Part shown: piece by piece, positions 52,442-60,447 of the stretch
How the letters are laid out: each line of letters begins with the position of its first letter
Position numbering within the stretch: the first letter of the stretch is position 1
DNA from: S012-109 sp964425105
Lineage (GTDB): Bacteria > Pseudomonadota > Gammaproteobacteria > SZUA-140
NCBI GenBank assembly: GCA_964425105.1
Contig: CAYRLE010000001.1
Coordinates: 62,001 to 126,000 of the forward strand
DNA length: 64,000 nucleotides
Reading direction: 5' to 3'
Notes under the pieces: model-generated
The model's input: only the letters and a program-made list of their open reading frames with translations
Told to the model about the DNA's origin: nothing
Database searches by the model: none
Made by a program: the position numbers and the translations under genes

Positions 52442-52798
52442 TCAGCCTCTGCCGGCAGAGGCCTTGATGCGCTCCAACACCTGTTGCGGGGGCAGGCCCG
52501 CATCGCGGGGGCTAAGATGGCGCAGCAGGTCGGCATAGGGCTGGTGGCGTCTGTAGATCAGGCGGATGACACGAAACGACAGATGATTGAGGAAGAAAAA
52601 AGCAATAATGAACAAGATAGTGGTGATGAACTCTACCAGCAACGCCGCGTGGTACCCTTTGTCGATCAGCAGGGCAAAGGTGAAGAAATAGATTACCATC
52701 AGCGTTCCCATGGTAATGGCCAGAGTGGTGCCAATGGTATTCTGGATCTTGTGCAGCCGCTGTATCGCCTGCAATGCTGACTGGTCGGCTGTTTCCAT
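52442..52798 (-). CDS. Small membrane protein of unknown function
   Basis: 118 residues from ATG 52798. Cytosolic N-terminus with helix, two hydrophobic segments (about 28-48 and 53-76), then a basic cytosolic tail with IYRRHQPYADLLRHLSP. No family is recognised and the ribosome site is weak. It ends within the hsp20 promoter and diverges from bolA. Confidence 0.6.
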   Translation of the reverse strand: METADQSALQAIQRLHKIQNTIGTTLAITMGTLMVIYFFTFALLIDKGYHAALLVEFITTILFIIAFFFLNHLSFRVIRLIYRRHQPYADLLRHLSPRDAGLPPQQVLERIKASAGRG

Positions 52799-52904
52799 GT
52801 TTGGTATCAAACCTTAAGTGAATCCTTCAATTTTTGGATATAATGCCGGCAGCACCTGCTACCTTCGCGAGGGTGCTCCGTCCGGTATTATGGAGTAACG
52901 GAAA

Positions 52905-53231
52905 ATGAAAGTGCAATCCCGTATCAAAGAAAAGCTGGCACAGGCTCTGGACCTTCAATATCTGGAGGTGATCAATGAAAGTGACCGCCATAATGTCCCT
53001 CCCGGCTCTGAATCTCATTTCAAGCTGATTCTGGTTGCCCAGCGCTTTGCCGGTATGACCTTGCTGAGCAGGCATCGTGTGATCAACGATCTCCTGGCCG
53101 AGGAACTGGCAGGGACGGTGCATGCCTTGTCCATCCATCCCTATACGCCTCAAGAATGGCGTGACAGGCAGCAGGCCGCCAGGGTTTCGCCGCCCTGCCT
53201 GGGCGGTGAAAAGCGCCAATCACAGTCTTGA
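52905..53231 (+). CDS. BolA/IbaG-family protein
   Basis: 108 residues from ATG 52905 (GGAG upstream). Matches BolA: ESHFKLILVAQRFAGMTLLSRHRVINDLLAEEL and VHALSIHPYTPQEW (parts), including the conserved His that helps bind an iron-sulfur cluster with a monothiol glutaredoxin. The tail has one Cys. Roles in iron and stress response are known for the family. Confidence 0.92.
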   Translation: MKVQSRIKEKLAQALDLQYLEVINESDRHNVPPGSESHFKLILVAQRFAGMTLLSRHRVINDLLAEELAGTVHALSIHPYTPQEWRDRQQAARVSPPCLGGEKRQSQS

Positions 53232-53305
53232 TCAGACCACAACGCGTGGGGGCTGGCAGTTAATCTGCCGACAACAAGTCAAACACACATAAAGGAGCAA
53301 CCCAG

Positions 53306-53605
53306 ATGGCAAGCGATGTCGATGAACTGACCATCAGTTACAGTGAAGATGGTGTAGAACTGGTCAAGGAACTGGACAAGATAGTCTTGTCGAAAGGAGC
53401 CTGGGCCACAGTGATTTTCCGCTATCAGGACTGGAACCGCAGCAAGGAGGCCTATGGTCCCGACCGTTATACCATCCGCCGATACCAGAAGCGCAATGGT
53501 CAATACATGCAAAAGTCCAAATTCAATATTTCCAGCAAGGAGCAGGCACAAAAAATCATCGCCGCACTACAACATTGGACTGAAGAGGGTGGGGGAGGAA
53601 GATAG
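53306..53605 (+). CDS. Small basic protein, possible PC4/Sub1-like nucleic-acid binder
   Basis: 99 residues. Predicted order of strands, four in a row (KIVLSKGAWATVIFRYQDW, YTIRRYQKRNGQYMQKSKFNI), then a helix (SKEQAQKIIAALQHW). The block YTIRRYQKRNGQY, KSKFNISSKEQ resembles the DIREYY ... GISL-helix core of PC4, the single-strand-DNA-binding fold. No domain hit can be checked here. AAAGGAG precedes the ATG. 74 nt after bolA. Confidence 0.6.
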   Translation: MASDVDELTISYSEDGVELVKELDKIVLSKGAWATVIFRYQDWNRSKEAYGPDRYTIRRYQKRNGQYMQKSKFNISSKEQAQKIIAALQHWTEEGGGGR

Positions 53606-53682
53606 GCAATAAATATTATTATAATCAAAATTTTATAATCATAATGCAACGTTATTTGTCAGGAGCGCATGCTCTAGCCTGA

Positions 53683-53709
53683 TAAAGGATTTATTGCCTC
53701 AACCGATAA
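53683..53709 (+). promoter_or_regulatory. Sigma-28 (FliA)-type promoter
   Basis: TAAAGGAT (53683-53690) and ACCGATAA (53702-53709) are separated by exactly 11 bases, compared with TAAAGTTT-N11-GCCGATAA. Thirteen of 16 positions match. It is 69 nt upstream of the second DUF1631 gene. Confidence 0.6.
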
Positions 53710-53778
53710 CCAGAGATGACCCTGACGGTCGCACATCCTTATCTGTGGTTTTTTTTCGTGAAATGTTGAGGTTCGAGT

Positions 53779-56127
53779 ATGAAGGAGGGGGATACTGACT
53801 CGCCGGGCGAGGGAATGGCGGCGCATCCCGATCCTCAGGCGTCCGAGCTTGACGCCCTCCTGGGTGCCTGCCAGGATATTGCCAGCGAGCATCTCACAAA
53901 GCTTCAGCAGCGCGTGCTCCAAGCCCTTGGCGAACTATCCGATGAATGCAATGATAATGGGCAGGGCAGTCTTTTTCTGGAAGGTATGCGCAGCATTCAT
54001 CTCGAAAAGGATGTCGTCACTGCGAAGTTCCAAGAAGCATTTGCCCGGCGCTTCCAGCAATCCTCACGGCCCAATGCCAGGGTGCTGAGTAGAGAACAGG
54101 AAGAAGGCAGCACGGGAGACGAACTGTGCTTGGTCAATGAGCAGGAGCTGGAAGAATCACTGGCAGTCGATCATCTCATTGCCAAGGTTCATGATTGCTT
54201 CCACGATGATCTGTTCGCTCTCGAGCAGCGTTTTTCTTACCTCTTGCCCCAAGCGTTAGTCGCCAGCGACACCATCCCTCTGGGGCCGGAGAGTCTCTGT
54301 TATGCCTTTCAGGATGCGCATCGGCACCTGGGGCTGGACATCGGGGTCAAACTCTACCTCTACAAGGTGTTTGATCGGGTCCTCATGGAGGCGCTGGGGC
54401 CATTCTACCACGCCGTCAATCAACTCCTGATCGGCCGGGGCATCCTGCCCAAATTAAAAATCAGGGTCAAGAAGAACAGCAATGGCAAGGATCGCGAAGA
54501 GGCACGGCAGGAGAGCCCTGTATCAGCTGGCAAAGGTATTACTAGCGGGGGAGCACAGGTTGCATTGCCCATCCAGGCACAGATGTTCCAGGCCTTGCAG
54601 TACCTCCTGAATGTTCAATTCAATTCATCTGCGGCTAGTGAAGATATAGGCGACGCCGGCACCCCCATTGCGGCTCTTCCCGCCACGCCATTGCTGGTGG
54701 ATACTCTCTCGGATCTGCAACACAACCTGTCGGCTCAGTCACCTCCAGATGAGAACCATGCCGGCACCCTCAACCTCAAAGAGCAGCTGGCGCAACGCAT
54801 CGGCCATCAGGGGGGAGGCGGGCAGCCGGCACGTCTCAATCAGATTGACGATGAGACCATCGATGTCATCAGCATGATATTCGACTATATCCTGGATGAC
54901 AGGTCGCTGCCCGATTTCATCAAGGCCCTGATTGCGCGCCTCCAGATCCCTGTCCTCAAGGTTGCCATCATCGACCGCGCATTCTTCAGCCGCAAGTCCC
55001 ACCCTGCACGCCAGCTGCTGAATGATCTGGCCTATGCCGGGGTGGGCTGGCTGGATGAAAGTGAAGCAGCCAAGGATAGGCTCTATGAGAAAATGGAAGC
55101 CATCGTGTTGCGGGTGCTGCATGAATTCGACAGCGATATTACAATCTTTGATGAGCTACTGACGGAGTTCCGTTCCTTTGTCGAAGAGGAGAAAAAGAAT
55201 TTCATTGCCGCCCAGGAAGAGGTGCGGCAACAGACCTTTCAGCGCGAACAGTGCAACAAACAGATTGCAGCACTGCTGGCGACCAGATTGCAGGACAGGT
55301 CAATACCCTCAGATGTCAGGGAATTCCTGATGACAAGCTGGCGCCAGGTGATTACAGAGATCAGCCTCAGGGATGGCTTGGACAGCCCCGAAGGCCAGAA
55401 GGCCCTCCAGGTGATGGATGACCTGATATGGAGTCTCTCGCCCCATGCAGGGGGGGAGGAGCGCCGCAAACTGATCCTGATTCTGCCCCTCATGCTGGAA
55501 GCCCTGCGCGATGGCCTGCAGGCCATCGGTTACCAGGAGCAGGATATCGATACGGTCATGGATATGTTGGGACAGCATCATCTCAGGATCATCAAGGCAG
55601 ATCACCATGACATGCCGGCAACGACACAGATGGACAGCGATGGCAAAGCGGACAGCAGTGATGACGACATCGATCAGCTGATCAGGAACATGAATGCAGA
55701 TATCGAGGAACTGCCGGAACTGGGCAGCGAAGATCTCGATATCACGGCTGATCTCAAGGGACCATTAGCAGAGGGGGGACAGGGCAGCTTCGCAAAGATC
55801 ATGGCAGAGATGGGTTTCCAGCAGGAAACAGATAGCGGACCGAGGATCGATGATCAATATACGGGGCTGGTGAGGGATCTGGCCCTGGGTACGTGGCTGG
55901 AATTGGAGGAGGGTGGCAACAGGATCCGTGTCAAGTTGGCCTGGAAGGGTGATGAATTCACCAACTATTCTTTCATGAACCGCCAGTATAAGGTGGTGGC
56001 AGAGCGTCCTCTCTATGTGCTGGCAGAAGAATTCCGTCAGGGGAGGGCATCGCTCATCGAAGACGTGGCCTTGTTTGACCGCGCTCTGGATGGTGTCATC
56101 TCCGGCATTATGAAATTCACACGCTGA
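53779..56127 (+). CDS. DUF1631 protein, second paralogue
   Basis: 782 residues. Same layout as the 29831 protein: FDYILDDRSLPDFIKALIARLQIPVLKVAIIDRAFFSRKSHPARQLL (parts), a coiled coil (about 460-510) and the C-terminal TWLELEEGGNRIRVKLAWKG, resembling a PilZ-like beta module. Preceded by a FliA-type promoter, so expression with late flagellar genes is likely. A PilZ gene lies just past its end on the other strand. Role unknown; a cyclic di-GMP link is inferred. Confidence 0.85.
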   Translation: MKEGDTDSPGEGMAAHPDPQASELDALLGACQDIASEHLTKLQQRVLQALGELSDECNDNGQGSLFLEGMRSIHLEKDVVTAKFQEAFARRFQQSSRPNARVLSREQEEGSTGDELCLVNEQELEESLAVDHLIAKVHDCFHDDLFALEQRFSYLLPQALVASDTIPLGPESLCYAFQDAHRHLGLDIGVKLYLYKVFDRVLMEALGPFYHAVNQLLIGRGILPKLKIRVKKNSNGKDREEARQESPVSAGKGITSGGAQVALPIQAQMFQALQYLLNVQFNSSAASEDIGDAGTPIAALPATPLLVDTLSDLQHNLSAQSPPDENHAGTLNLKEQLAQRIGHQGGGGQPARLNQIDDETIDVISMIFDYILDDRSLPDFIKALIARLQIPVLKVAIIDRAFFSRKSHPARQLLNDLAYAGVGWLDESEAAKDRLYEKMEAIVLRVLHEFDSDITIFDELLTEFRSFVEEEKKNFIAAQEEVRQQTFQREQCNKQIAALLATRLQDRSIPSDVREFLMTSWRQVITEISLRDGLDSPEGQKALQVMDDLIWSLSPHAGGEERRKLILILPLMLEALRDGLQAIGYQEQDIDTVMDMLGQHHLRIIKADHHDMPATTQMDSDGKADSSDDDIDQLIRNMNADIEELPELGSEDLDITADLKGPLAEGGQGSFAKIMAEMGFQQETDSGPRIDDQYTGLVRDLALGTWLELEEGGNRIRVKLAWKGDEFTNYSFMNRQYKVVAERPLYVLAEEFRQGRASLIEDVALFDRALDGVISGIMKFTR

Positions 56128-56169
56128 TCGTATCGGGAGGGAGCCACGGGGTTGGCGGGCGGCTCTGAA

Positions 56170-56460
56170 TCAGGATGAGGAGGCGAGCAGTTCCACTCCG
56201 ATGCAATACCTGTCCTGCCTACTTTCCACCCAACGGATACAGCCCGCCACCGGGCTCCCGCTGCTGTCCAGAGCTTCAAACCAGAGCTGTTCGCTGGGAC
56301 GATGAGGATAGCTCGCTATCAGCCCGATGCCGTGTTTGCTGGTATTGATGATGGTGCCTGGATAATACACCCGGCTGACTTCCTCTCCCCCCTGCTGCTC
56401 CGAGAAGTAGAAGATCTCGAGGTTGGCGCCGAGGCGCGGGGCTCTTCGCTTGTCATCCAT
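56170..56460 (-). CDS. PilZ-domain protein
   Basis: 96 residues from ATG 56460 with GGAGGGGACT. The start DDKRRAPRLGANLEIFYF has a basic RRxxR-like motif (KRRAPR), and TSKHGIGLIA replaces the usual D/NxSxxG; the pattern is recognisable as PilZ though the second motif is degenerate (NTSKHGIG). Cyclic di-GMP binding is likely. Convergent with the second DUF1631 gene. Confidence 0.82.
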   Translation of the reverse strand: MDDKRRAPRLGANLEIFYFSEQQGGEEVSRVYYPGTIINTSKHGIGLIASYPHRPSEQLWFEALDSSGSPVAGCIRWVESRQDRYCIGVELLASSS

Positions 56461-56705
56461 AGTCCCCTCCAACAGTATCGCTGGTGTCTGCACCGATCTT
56501 ATCAGGAAAAGGGACTGGATAGTGGGAAGAATTGTGTATCATCTGCGGTGATCAATGCGACCAATTCAACAGAGATATGGTCACTTTTCCGAAGAACTGC
56601 CAAGTTTCTTCGGTCTCTCCTGAAAAGGTCAGCATTATCAAATCGATAATACAGGTGCAGACGGGCGGGGTGTGATGAGGCAGGCGTCTGGCCGAGGAAA
56701 GAACA

Positions 56706-57050
56706 ATGGTGCACATGTTGCGTACCTTCGAAAGAAGTCTGCAACTCATGCTGTTGACAGCCGTGTGTTGTTTCGCCCTGACTTCCGACATCCTGTTCGT
56801 TAATTGGAGCAGCCACCCCTGTTACGCCTATGCCATGATCGGCAGCGATGCGGTGATCAACGCCCGCTTGGGCGTGCCGGCGGAGGCGGTATTGAAGCTT
56901 GCGGAAATTCCCGGCGCCGGATCCGCGGGGCAGAACGCCTATTCCATTCCCCTCCTGATCACTTTGTTGGAGGCCTACCTTTGGGAGCAGTCCCCCTATC
57001 ATTACTCGATCCAGGTCTTCCAGCGTTGTGCCGCAGTAGACCGGCCCTGA
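56706..57050 (+). CDS. Small exported protein of unknown function
   Basis: 114 residues from ATG 56706 (GAGGAAAGAACA). A signal-anchor-like hydrophobic segment (about 10-30) is followed by a small domain with a few Cys (HPCYAYAM, QRCAAVDRP) and SYSIPLLITLLEAYLWEQSPYHYS-like region (part). No family is recognised. Stands alone before pncA. Confidence 0.6.
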   Translation: MVHMLRTFERSLQLMLLTAVCCFALTSDILFVNWSSHPCYAYAMIGSDAVINARLGVPAEAVLKLAEIPGAGSAGQNAYSIPLLITLLEAYLWEQSPYHYSIQVFQRCAAVDRP

Positions 57051-57126
57051 CAACAGCCCACCCCCATGAAATTTTTCAATGGGTCGGATATGATGAACAT
57101 CAGTGCAATTCCCGAGGAGCACACAG

Positions 57127-57723
57127 ATGGGAACCCCACAGCCCCAGCCAAGCCTGGCCGATCATGACGGCCTGCTCATCGTCGATGTCCAGAATGATTT
57201 CCTGCCCGGCGGCAGTCTGGCTGTTCCAGACGGTGACCGCATCATCCCCATACTGAATGACTATATTGCCCTCTTCAGGAACAGGCGCCTGCCGGTGATA
57301 GCCACCCGCGACTGGCATCCCCCCGATCACTGTTCCTTTCAAGCTCAGGGTGGCCCCTGGCCGGTGCACTGTGTCAGGTCGACGCAGGGCGCAGACTTCC
57401 CCGCGACACTGGCTCTGCCGCCCGAGACCATCATCATCTCCAAGGGTTGTCGTCAGGACCGCGACGCCTATTCAGGTTTTCAGGATACCGATCTCCACGA
57501 ACGGCTGCAGCAGTTGGACGTGCGGCGGCTGTTCATCGGCGGTCTGGCGACCGACTATTGTGTCCGCGCCACCGTGCTGGACGCCCTGCAGCTGGATTAT
57601 GCAGTCTGCCTCCTGGAGGACGCCATCCGCGCCGTGGACGTCAATCCCGGCGACGGAGAACGGGCGCTGGCCACCATGACGGCGGCAGGGGCGTTGCCCG
57701 TGAGCCGGGAGCGCCTGGCATGA
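57127..57723 (+). CDS. pncA: Nicotinamidase
   Basis: 198 residues from ATG 57127 (GAGGAG). Triad and metal residues are complete: Asp20 in LLIVDVQNDFLPGG, Lys106 in IIISKGCRQDRDAYSGF, Cys145 in GLATDYCVRATVLDAL, with metal ligands Asp62, His64, His68 in RDWHPPDH. It converts nicotinamide to nicotinate in NAD salvage. The stop overlaps the next gene start, forming a salvage operon. Confidence 0.95.
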   Translation: MGTPQPQPSLADHDGLLIVDVQNDFLPGGSLAVPDGDRIIPILNDYIALFRNRRLPVIATRDWHPPDHCSFQAQGGPWPVHCVRSTQGADFPATLALPPETIIISKGCRQDRDAYSGFQDTDLHERLQQLDVRRLFIGGLATDYCVRATVLDALQLDYAVCLLEDAIRAVDVNPGDGERALATMTAAGALPVSRERLA

Positions 57724-59063
57724 TCATGCCACTCTGCAATCAGGCGCTGCTCACCGATCTCTATCAGCTTTCCATGCTGCAGGGCTATTTCGAACAGGGC
57801 ATGGAGGAGACGGCGGTGTTCGAATTCTTCGTCCGCAGGCTGCCCGAACAGCGTCGTTTTTTCATGGCTGCCGGCCTGGCGCAGGCGCTGGACTATCTGG
57901 AGAGTCTGCATTTCACGCCGCAGGAACTGGAGTGGCTGGCGGCATCGGGACGTTTCAGCGACGCCTTCATCGCTTATCTGTCGGAACTGCGTTTCCGGGG
58001 CACTATCAACGCCATGCCCGAGGGCACGGTGTTCTTTCCCGACGAGCCCATTCTCCAGGTGGTGGCGCCGCTGCCCCAGGCCCAGCTGGTGGAAAGTCGT
58101 CTCATCAACATCCTGCATTATCAGAGCCTGATCGCCTCCAAGGCCAGCCGCGTGGTGCTGGCGGCGCCGCAGCGCCTGCTGGTTGACTTCGGCCTGCGCC
58201 GCGCCCATGGCGGCGAGGCGGGCATCTTCGCCGCACGGGCCAGTTATCTGGCTGGCTTCGCCGGCAGCGCCACCACCATGGCTGCGCCGCTGTTCGGCAT
58301 CCCGGTCTATGGCACCATGGCCCATTCCTTCATCCAGAGCCACGACGACGAGGTCCAGGCCTTCGAACACTTCGCCCAGGCCCAGCCCGACAATGTGGTG
58401 CTCCTCATCGACACCTACGACACCGAGCGCGCCGCGCGCCGGGTGGTGGAGCTGGCGCCGCGCCTCCAGGAGCAGGGCATCGCCATCAAGGCCGTGCGTC
58501 TGGACAGCGGCGATCTGGCGCAGCATGCCAAGCAGGTGCGCCAGATCCTGGACCAGGGCGGCCTGCAAGCGGTGCACATCTTCGTCAGCGGCAATCTGGA
58601 TGAATACCGCATCCAGGATCTGCTGGCGGATGGCGCACCCATCGACGGCTTTGGCGTGGGCACTGTTCTCGATACCTCGGCGGACGTGCCCTATCTGGAC
58701 TGTGCCTACAAGCTGCAGGAATATGACGGCCGGCCGCGCCGCAAGCGTTCCGAGGGCAAGGCCACCTGGCCCGGGCGCAAGCAGGTCTATCGCCATTACG
58801 ACAGCCAGGGGCATATCGACAGGGATGTGCTGGCGCTGCAGGGCCAGCCTGCCGCGGGCGGCGTACCGCTCCTGCAGCCGGTGATGCGCGATGGCCAACG
58901 CTGCACGCCACAACCCGGGCTGGAGGAGATCCGCCGCCATGCCGCGGCGGAAATGGCGCGGCTGCCCGCCGAACTGCGCCGCCTGGAGGGTGGGGCCGGC
59001 ATCCGTGTGGAGGTCTCCGCCGAACTCCAGGCGCTGGCGGCACAGATGGACCGGGAGAACTGA
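57720..59063 (+). CDS. pncB: Nicotinate phosphoribosyltransferase
   Basis: 447 residues from ATG 57720. Matches the long NAPRTase family: LLTDLYQLSMLQGYFEQGM, DFGLRRAHGGEAGIFAARASYLAGF (parts), IPVYGTMAHSFIQSH and IDGFGVGTVLDTSADVPYLDCAYKL (parts). It makes nicotinate mononucleotide from nicotinate and PRPP, the step after PncA. Coupled by overlapping start and stop. Confidence 0.95.
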   Translation: MIMPLCNQALLTDLYQLSMLQGYFEQGMEETAVFEFFVRRLPEQRRFFMAAGLAQALDYLESLHFTPQELEWLAASGRFSDAFIAYLSELRFRGTINAMPEGTVFFPDEPILQVVAPLPQAQLVESRLINILHYQSLIASKASRVVLAAPQRLLVDFGLRRAHGGEAGIFAARASYLAGFAGSATTMAAPLFGIPVYGTMAHSFIQSHDDEVQAFEHFAQAQPDNVVLLIDTYDTERAARRVVELAPRLQEQGIAIKAVRLDSGDLAQHAKQVRQILDQGGLQAVHIFVSGNLDEYRIQDLLADGAPIDGFGVGTVLDTSADVPYLDCAYKLQEYDGRPRRKRSEGKATWPGRKQVYRHYDSQGHIDRDVLALQGQPAAGGVPLLQPVMRDGQRCTPQPGLEEIRRHAAAEMARLPAELRRLEGGAGIRVEVSAELQALAAQMDREN

Positions 59064-59078
59064 CCGCGGCTGCGCTCC

Positions 59079-59220
59079 TTAGAGCGCGCAGATCCTTTCT
59101 AGATGATCCAGGTCGTTGATGACGCGCCAGCTGCCGTCGCTGCCATTGCTGCGCTATTCACGGGGATCGATGTTGTCGCTGCGCAGCTTGGTGACGGCGC
59201 ACCGCTTGTTCGTTGCTCCT
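59079..59220 (-). pseudogene. Decayed reading-frame remnant after pncB
   Basis: The minus strand reads VTKLRSDNIDPRE, an in-frame TAG at 59156-59154, then RSNGSDGSWRVINDLDHLERI and a stop at 59081. Real-looking amino-acid composition on both sides of the stop suggests the end of a broken gene. The parent is not recognised. A GC-rich stem (around 59069-59090) overlaps its end and may terminate pncB. Confidence 0.35.
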
Positions 59221-59354
59221 GCCGACAGGGGGGTTTTGACAGCATGGGATCTTATCTGCAATGATGCTGCCTGCATTGCGCCATCGTCATCTGAGATGAA
59301 GCCGCATGTTTATATTTTTTACAACAATATTTGAGAAAAGGAGGGGCAACCCCG

Positions 59355-59543
59355 ATGAGTGAAGAAAAAGAAATTCTGGTGGTGGCATCGAAAGTCAAAA
59401 ACTATATCCGCAGCAAATCAGACATGAATACAGCCGCCAACGTGATGGCAGTATTGTCCGACCGCATCCGTGAATTGTGTGATCAGGCTATCGAGAACGC
59501 CCGTAACGACAGGCGCAAAACTGTCAAGGACCGCGATTTCTGA
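59355..59543 (+). CDS. Bacterial histone-fold protein
   Basis: 62 residues from ATG 59355 with a strong GGAGGGG site. Helix one VVASKVKNYIRS, loop with MNT, long helix two ANVMAVLSDRIRELCDQAIE, then the RT-pair loop RRKTVKDRDF, which matches the archaeal histone L2 pattern RKTVKAEDI. The third helix is very short, as in small bacterial histones such as the one from Bdellovibrio. It likely forms dimers and binds DNA. It stands alone between pncB and fabA, with no regulator next to it. Confidence 0.72.
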   Translation: MSEEKEILVVASKVKNYIRSKSDMNTAANVMAVLSDRIRELCDQAIENARNDRRKTVKDRDF

Positions 59544-59788
59544 GAGTCTTCTGCGCTTCGTTGTGGGGCTCCTGACCCTGCCTGCCCTGGGGGGCAGCCA
59601 GCCTGGAAATTCGCGATTGGCTTTTCCAGGCTCTGTCCTCAATACTCCCGAGATGCATTGTACCTCCGCTGTGCCAGTGCAGACTGGCGAGTTTTGGCCT
59701 GTTGCTGTCATTGACTCGGCTCCACTGGTAAAATGCAGGGACACTCCATGGCCATAAAAAATGCCCGGGTATTCCTCTTAAACAGTGT
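59544..59788. other. Gene-free stretch between the histone-fold gene and fabA
   Basis: No supported gene. Holds a GC-rich stem CTGCCCTGGGGGGCAG-like near 59580-59600, possibly the terminator for the small gene, and AT-rich sequence leading into the fabA promoter. Confidence 0.5.
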
Positions 59789-59794
59789 TATAAT
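59786..59794 (+). promoter_or_regulatory. Extended -10 promoter of fabA-fabB
   Basis: TGTTATAAT (59786-59794) is a perfect extended -10 (TGnTATAAT). The -35 region (CGGGTA) is poor, as allowed for this class. The start of transcription would be near 59801, about 100 nt before the fabA ATG. Confidence 0.5.
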
Positions 59795-59899
59795 CGTATG
59801 ATATTATGATGCGGGCAGTGGTGTCGCCATATTGCCTTTTTGAACCAACAACAAGCTTTGTCCGCAGACAAATACCCTTTAGCACAGACGTGAAAATCT

Positions 59900-60436
59900 A
59901 TGTCAGCAATCATCGATAGATCAGACAGAAAGGCACAATACTCTTATGAGGACCTGATTGCCTGCGGCGAGGGCAGGCTCTTTGGCGCAGGCAATGCCCA
60001 GTTGCCCCTGCCCCCCATGCTGATGTTCGACCGCATTACTTCCATTGCTGAAGGGCGTGGACGTTATGGCAAAGGCGAAGTGGTGGCCGAGTTGGACATC
60101 ACTCCCGAACTGTGGTTCTTCGCTTGTCATTTCCAGGGCGATCCCGTGATGCCGGGCTGCCTGGGACTGGACGCCATGTGGCAGCTGGTGGGATTCTACC
60201 TGGGCTGGATGGGCGGCCCAGGCCGGGGGCGGGCCTTGGGTGCTGGCGATGTGAAGTTCTCCGGGCAGGTGACACCGGCCAACAGCCTCATCACCTATCA
60301 GGTGAACCTCAAACGGGTGATCATGCGCAAATTGGTCATGGGGATTGCCGATGCAGTGATGATAGTGGATAGCAGGGAGATTTATACCGCAAAGGATCTG
60401 CGGGTCGGTTTGTTTACATCAACAGCAGATTTCTAG
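59900..60436 (+). CDS. fabA: 3-hydroxydecanoyl-ACP dehydratase/isomerase
   Basis: 178 residues. Hot-dog fold with catalytic His77 and Asp91 in FACHFQGDPVMPGCLGLDAMWQ (parts). It dehydrates and isomerises the C10 intermediate so that unsaturated fatty acids can form under anaerobic-type synthesis. Followed by fabB after 11 nt, the classical pair. Confidence 0.97.
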   Translation: MSAIIDRSDRKAQYSYEDLIACGEGRLFGAGNAQLPLPPMLMFDRITSIAEGRGRYGKGEVVAELDITPELWFFACHFQGDPVMPGCLGLDAMWQLVGFYLGWMGGPGRGRALGAGDVKFSGQVTPANSLITYQVNLKRVIMRKLVMGIADAVMIVDSREIYTAKDLRVGLFTSTADF

Positions 60437-60447
60437 AAGGGTAGGCA

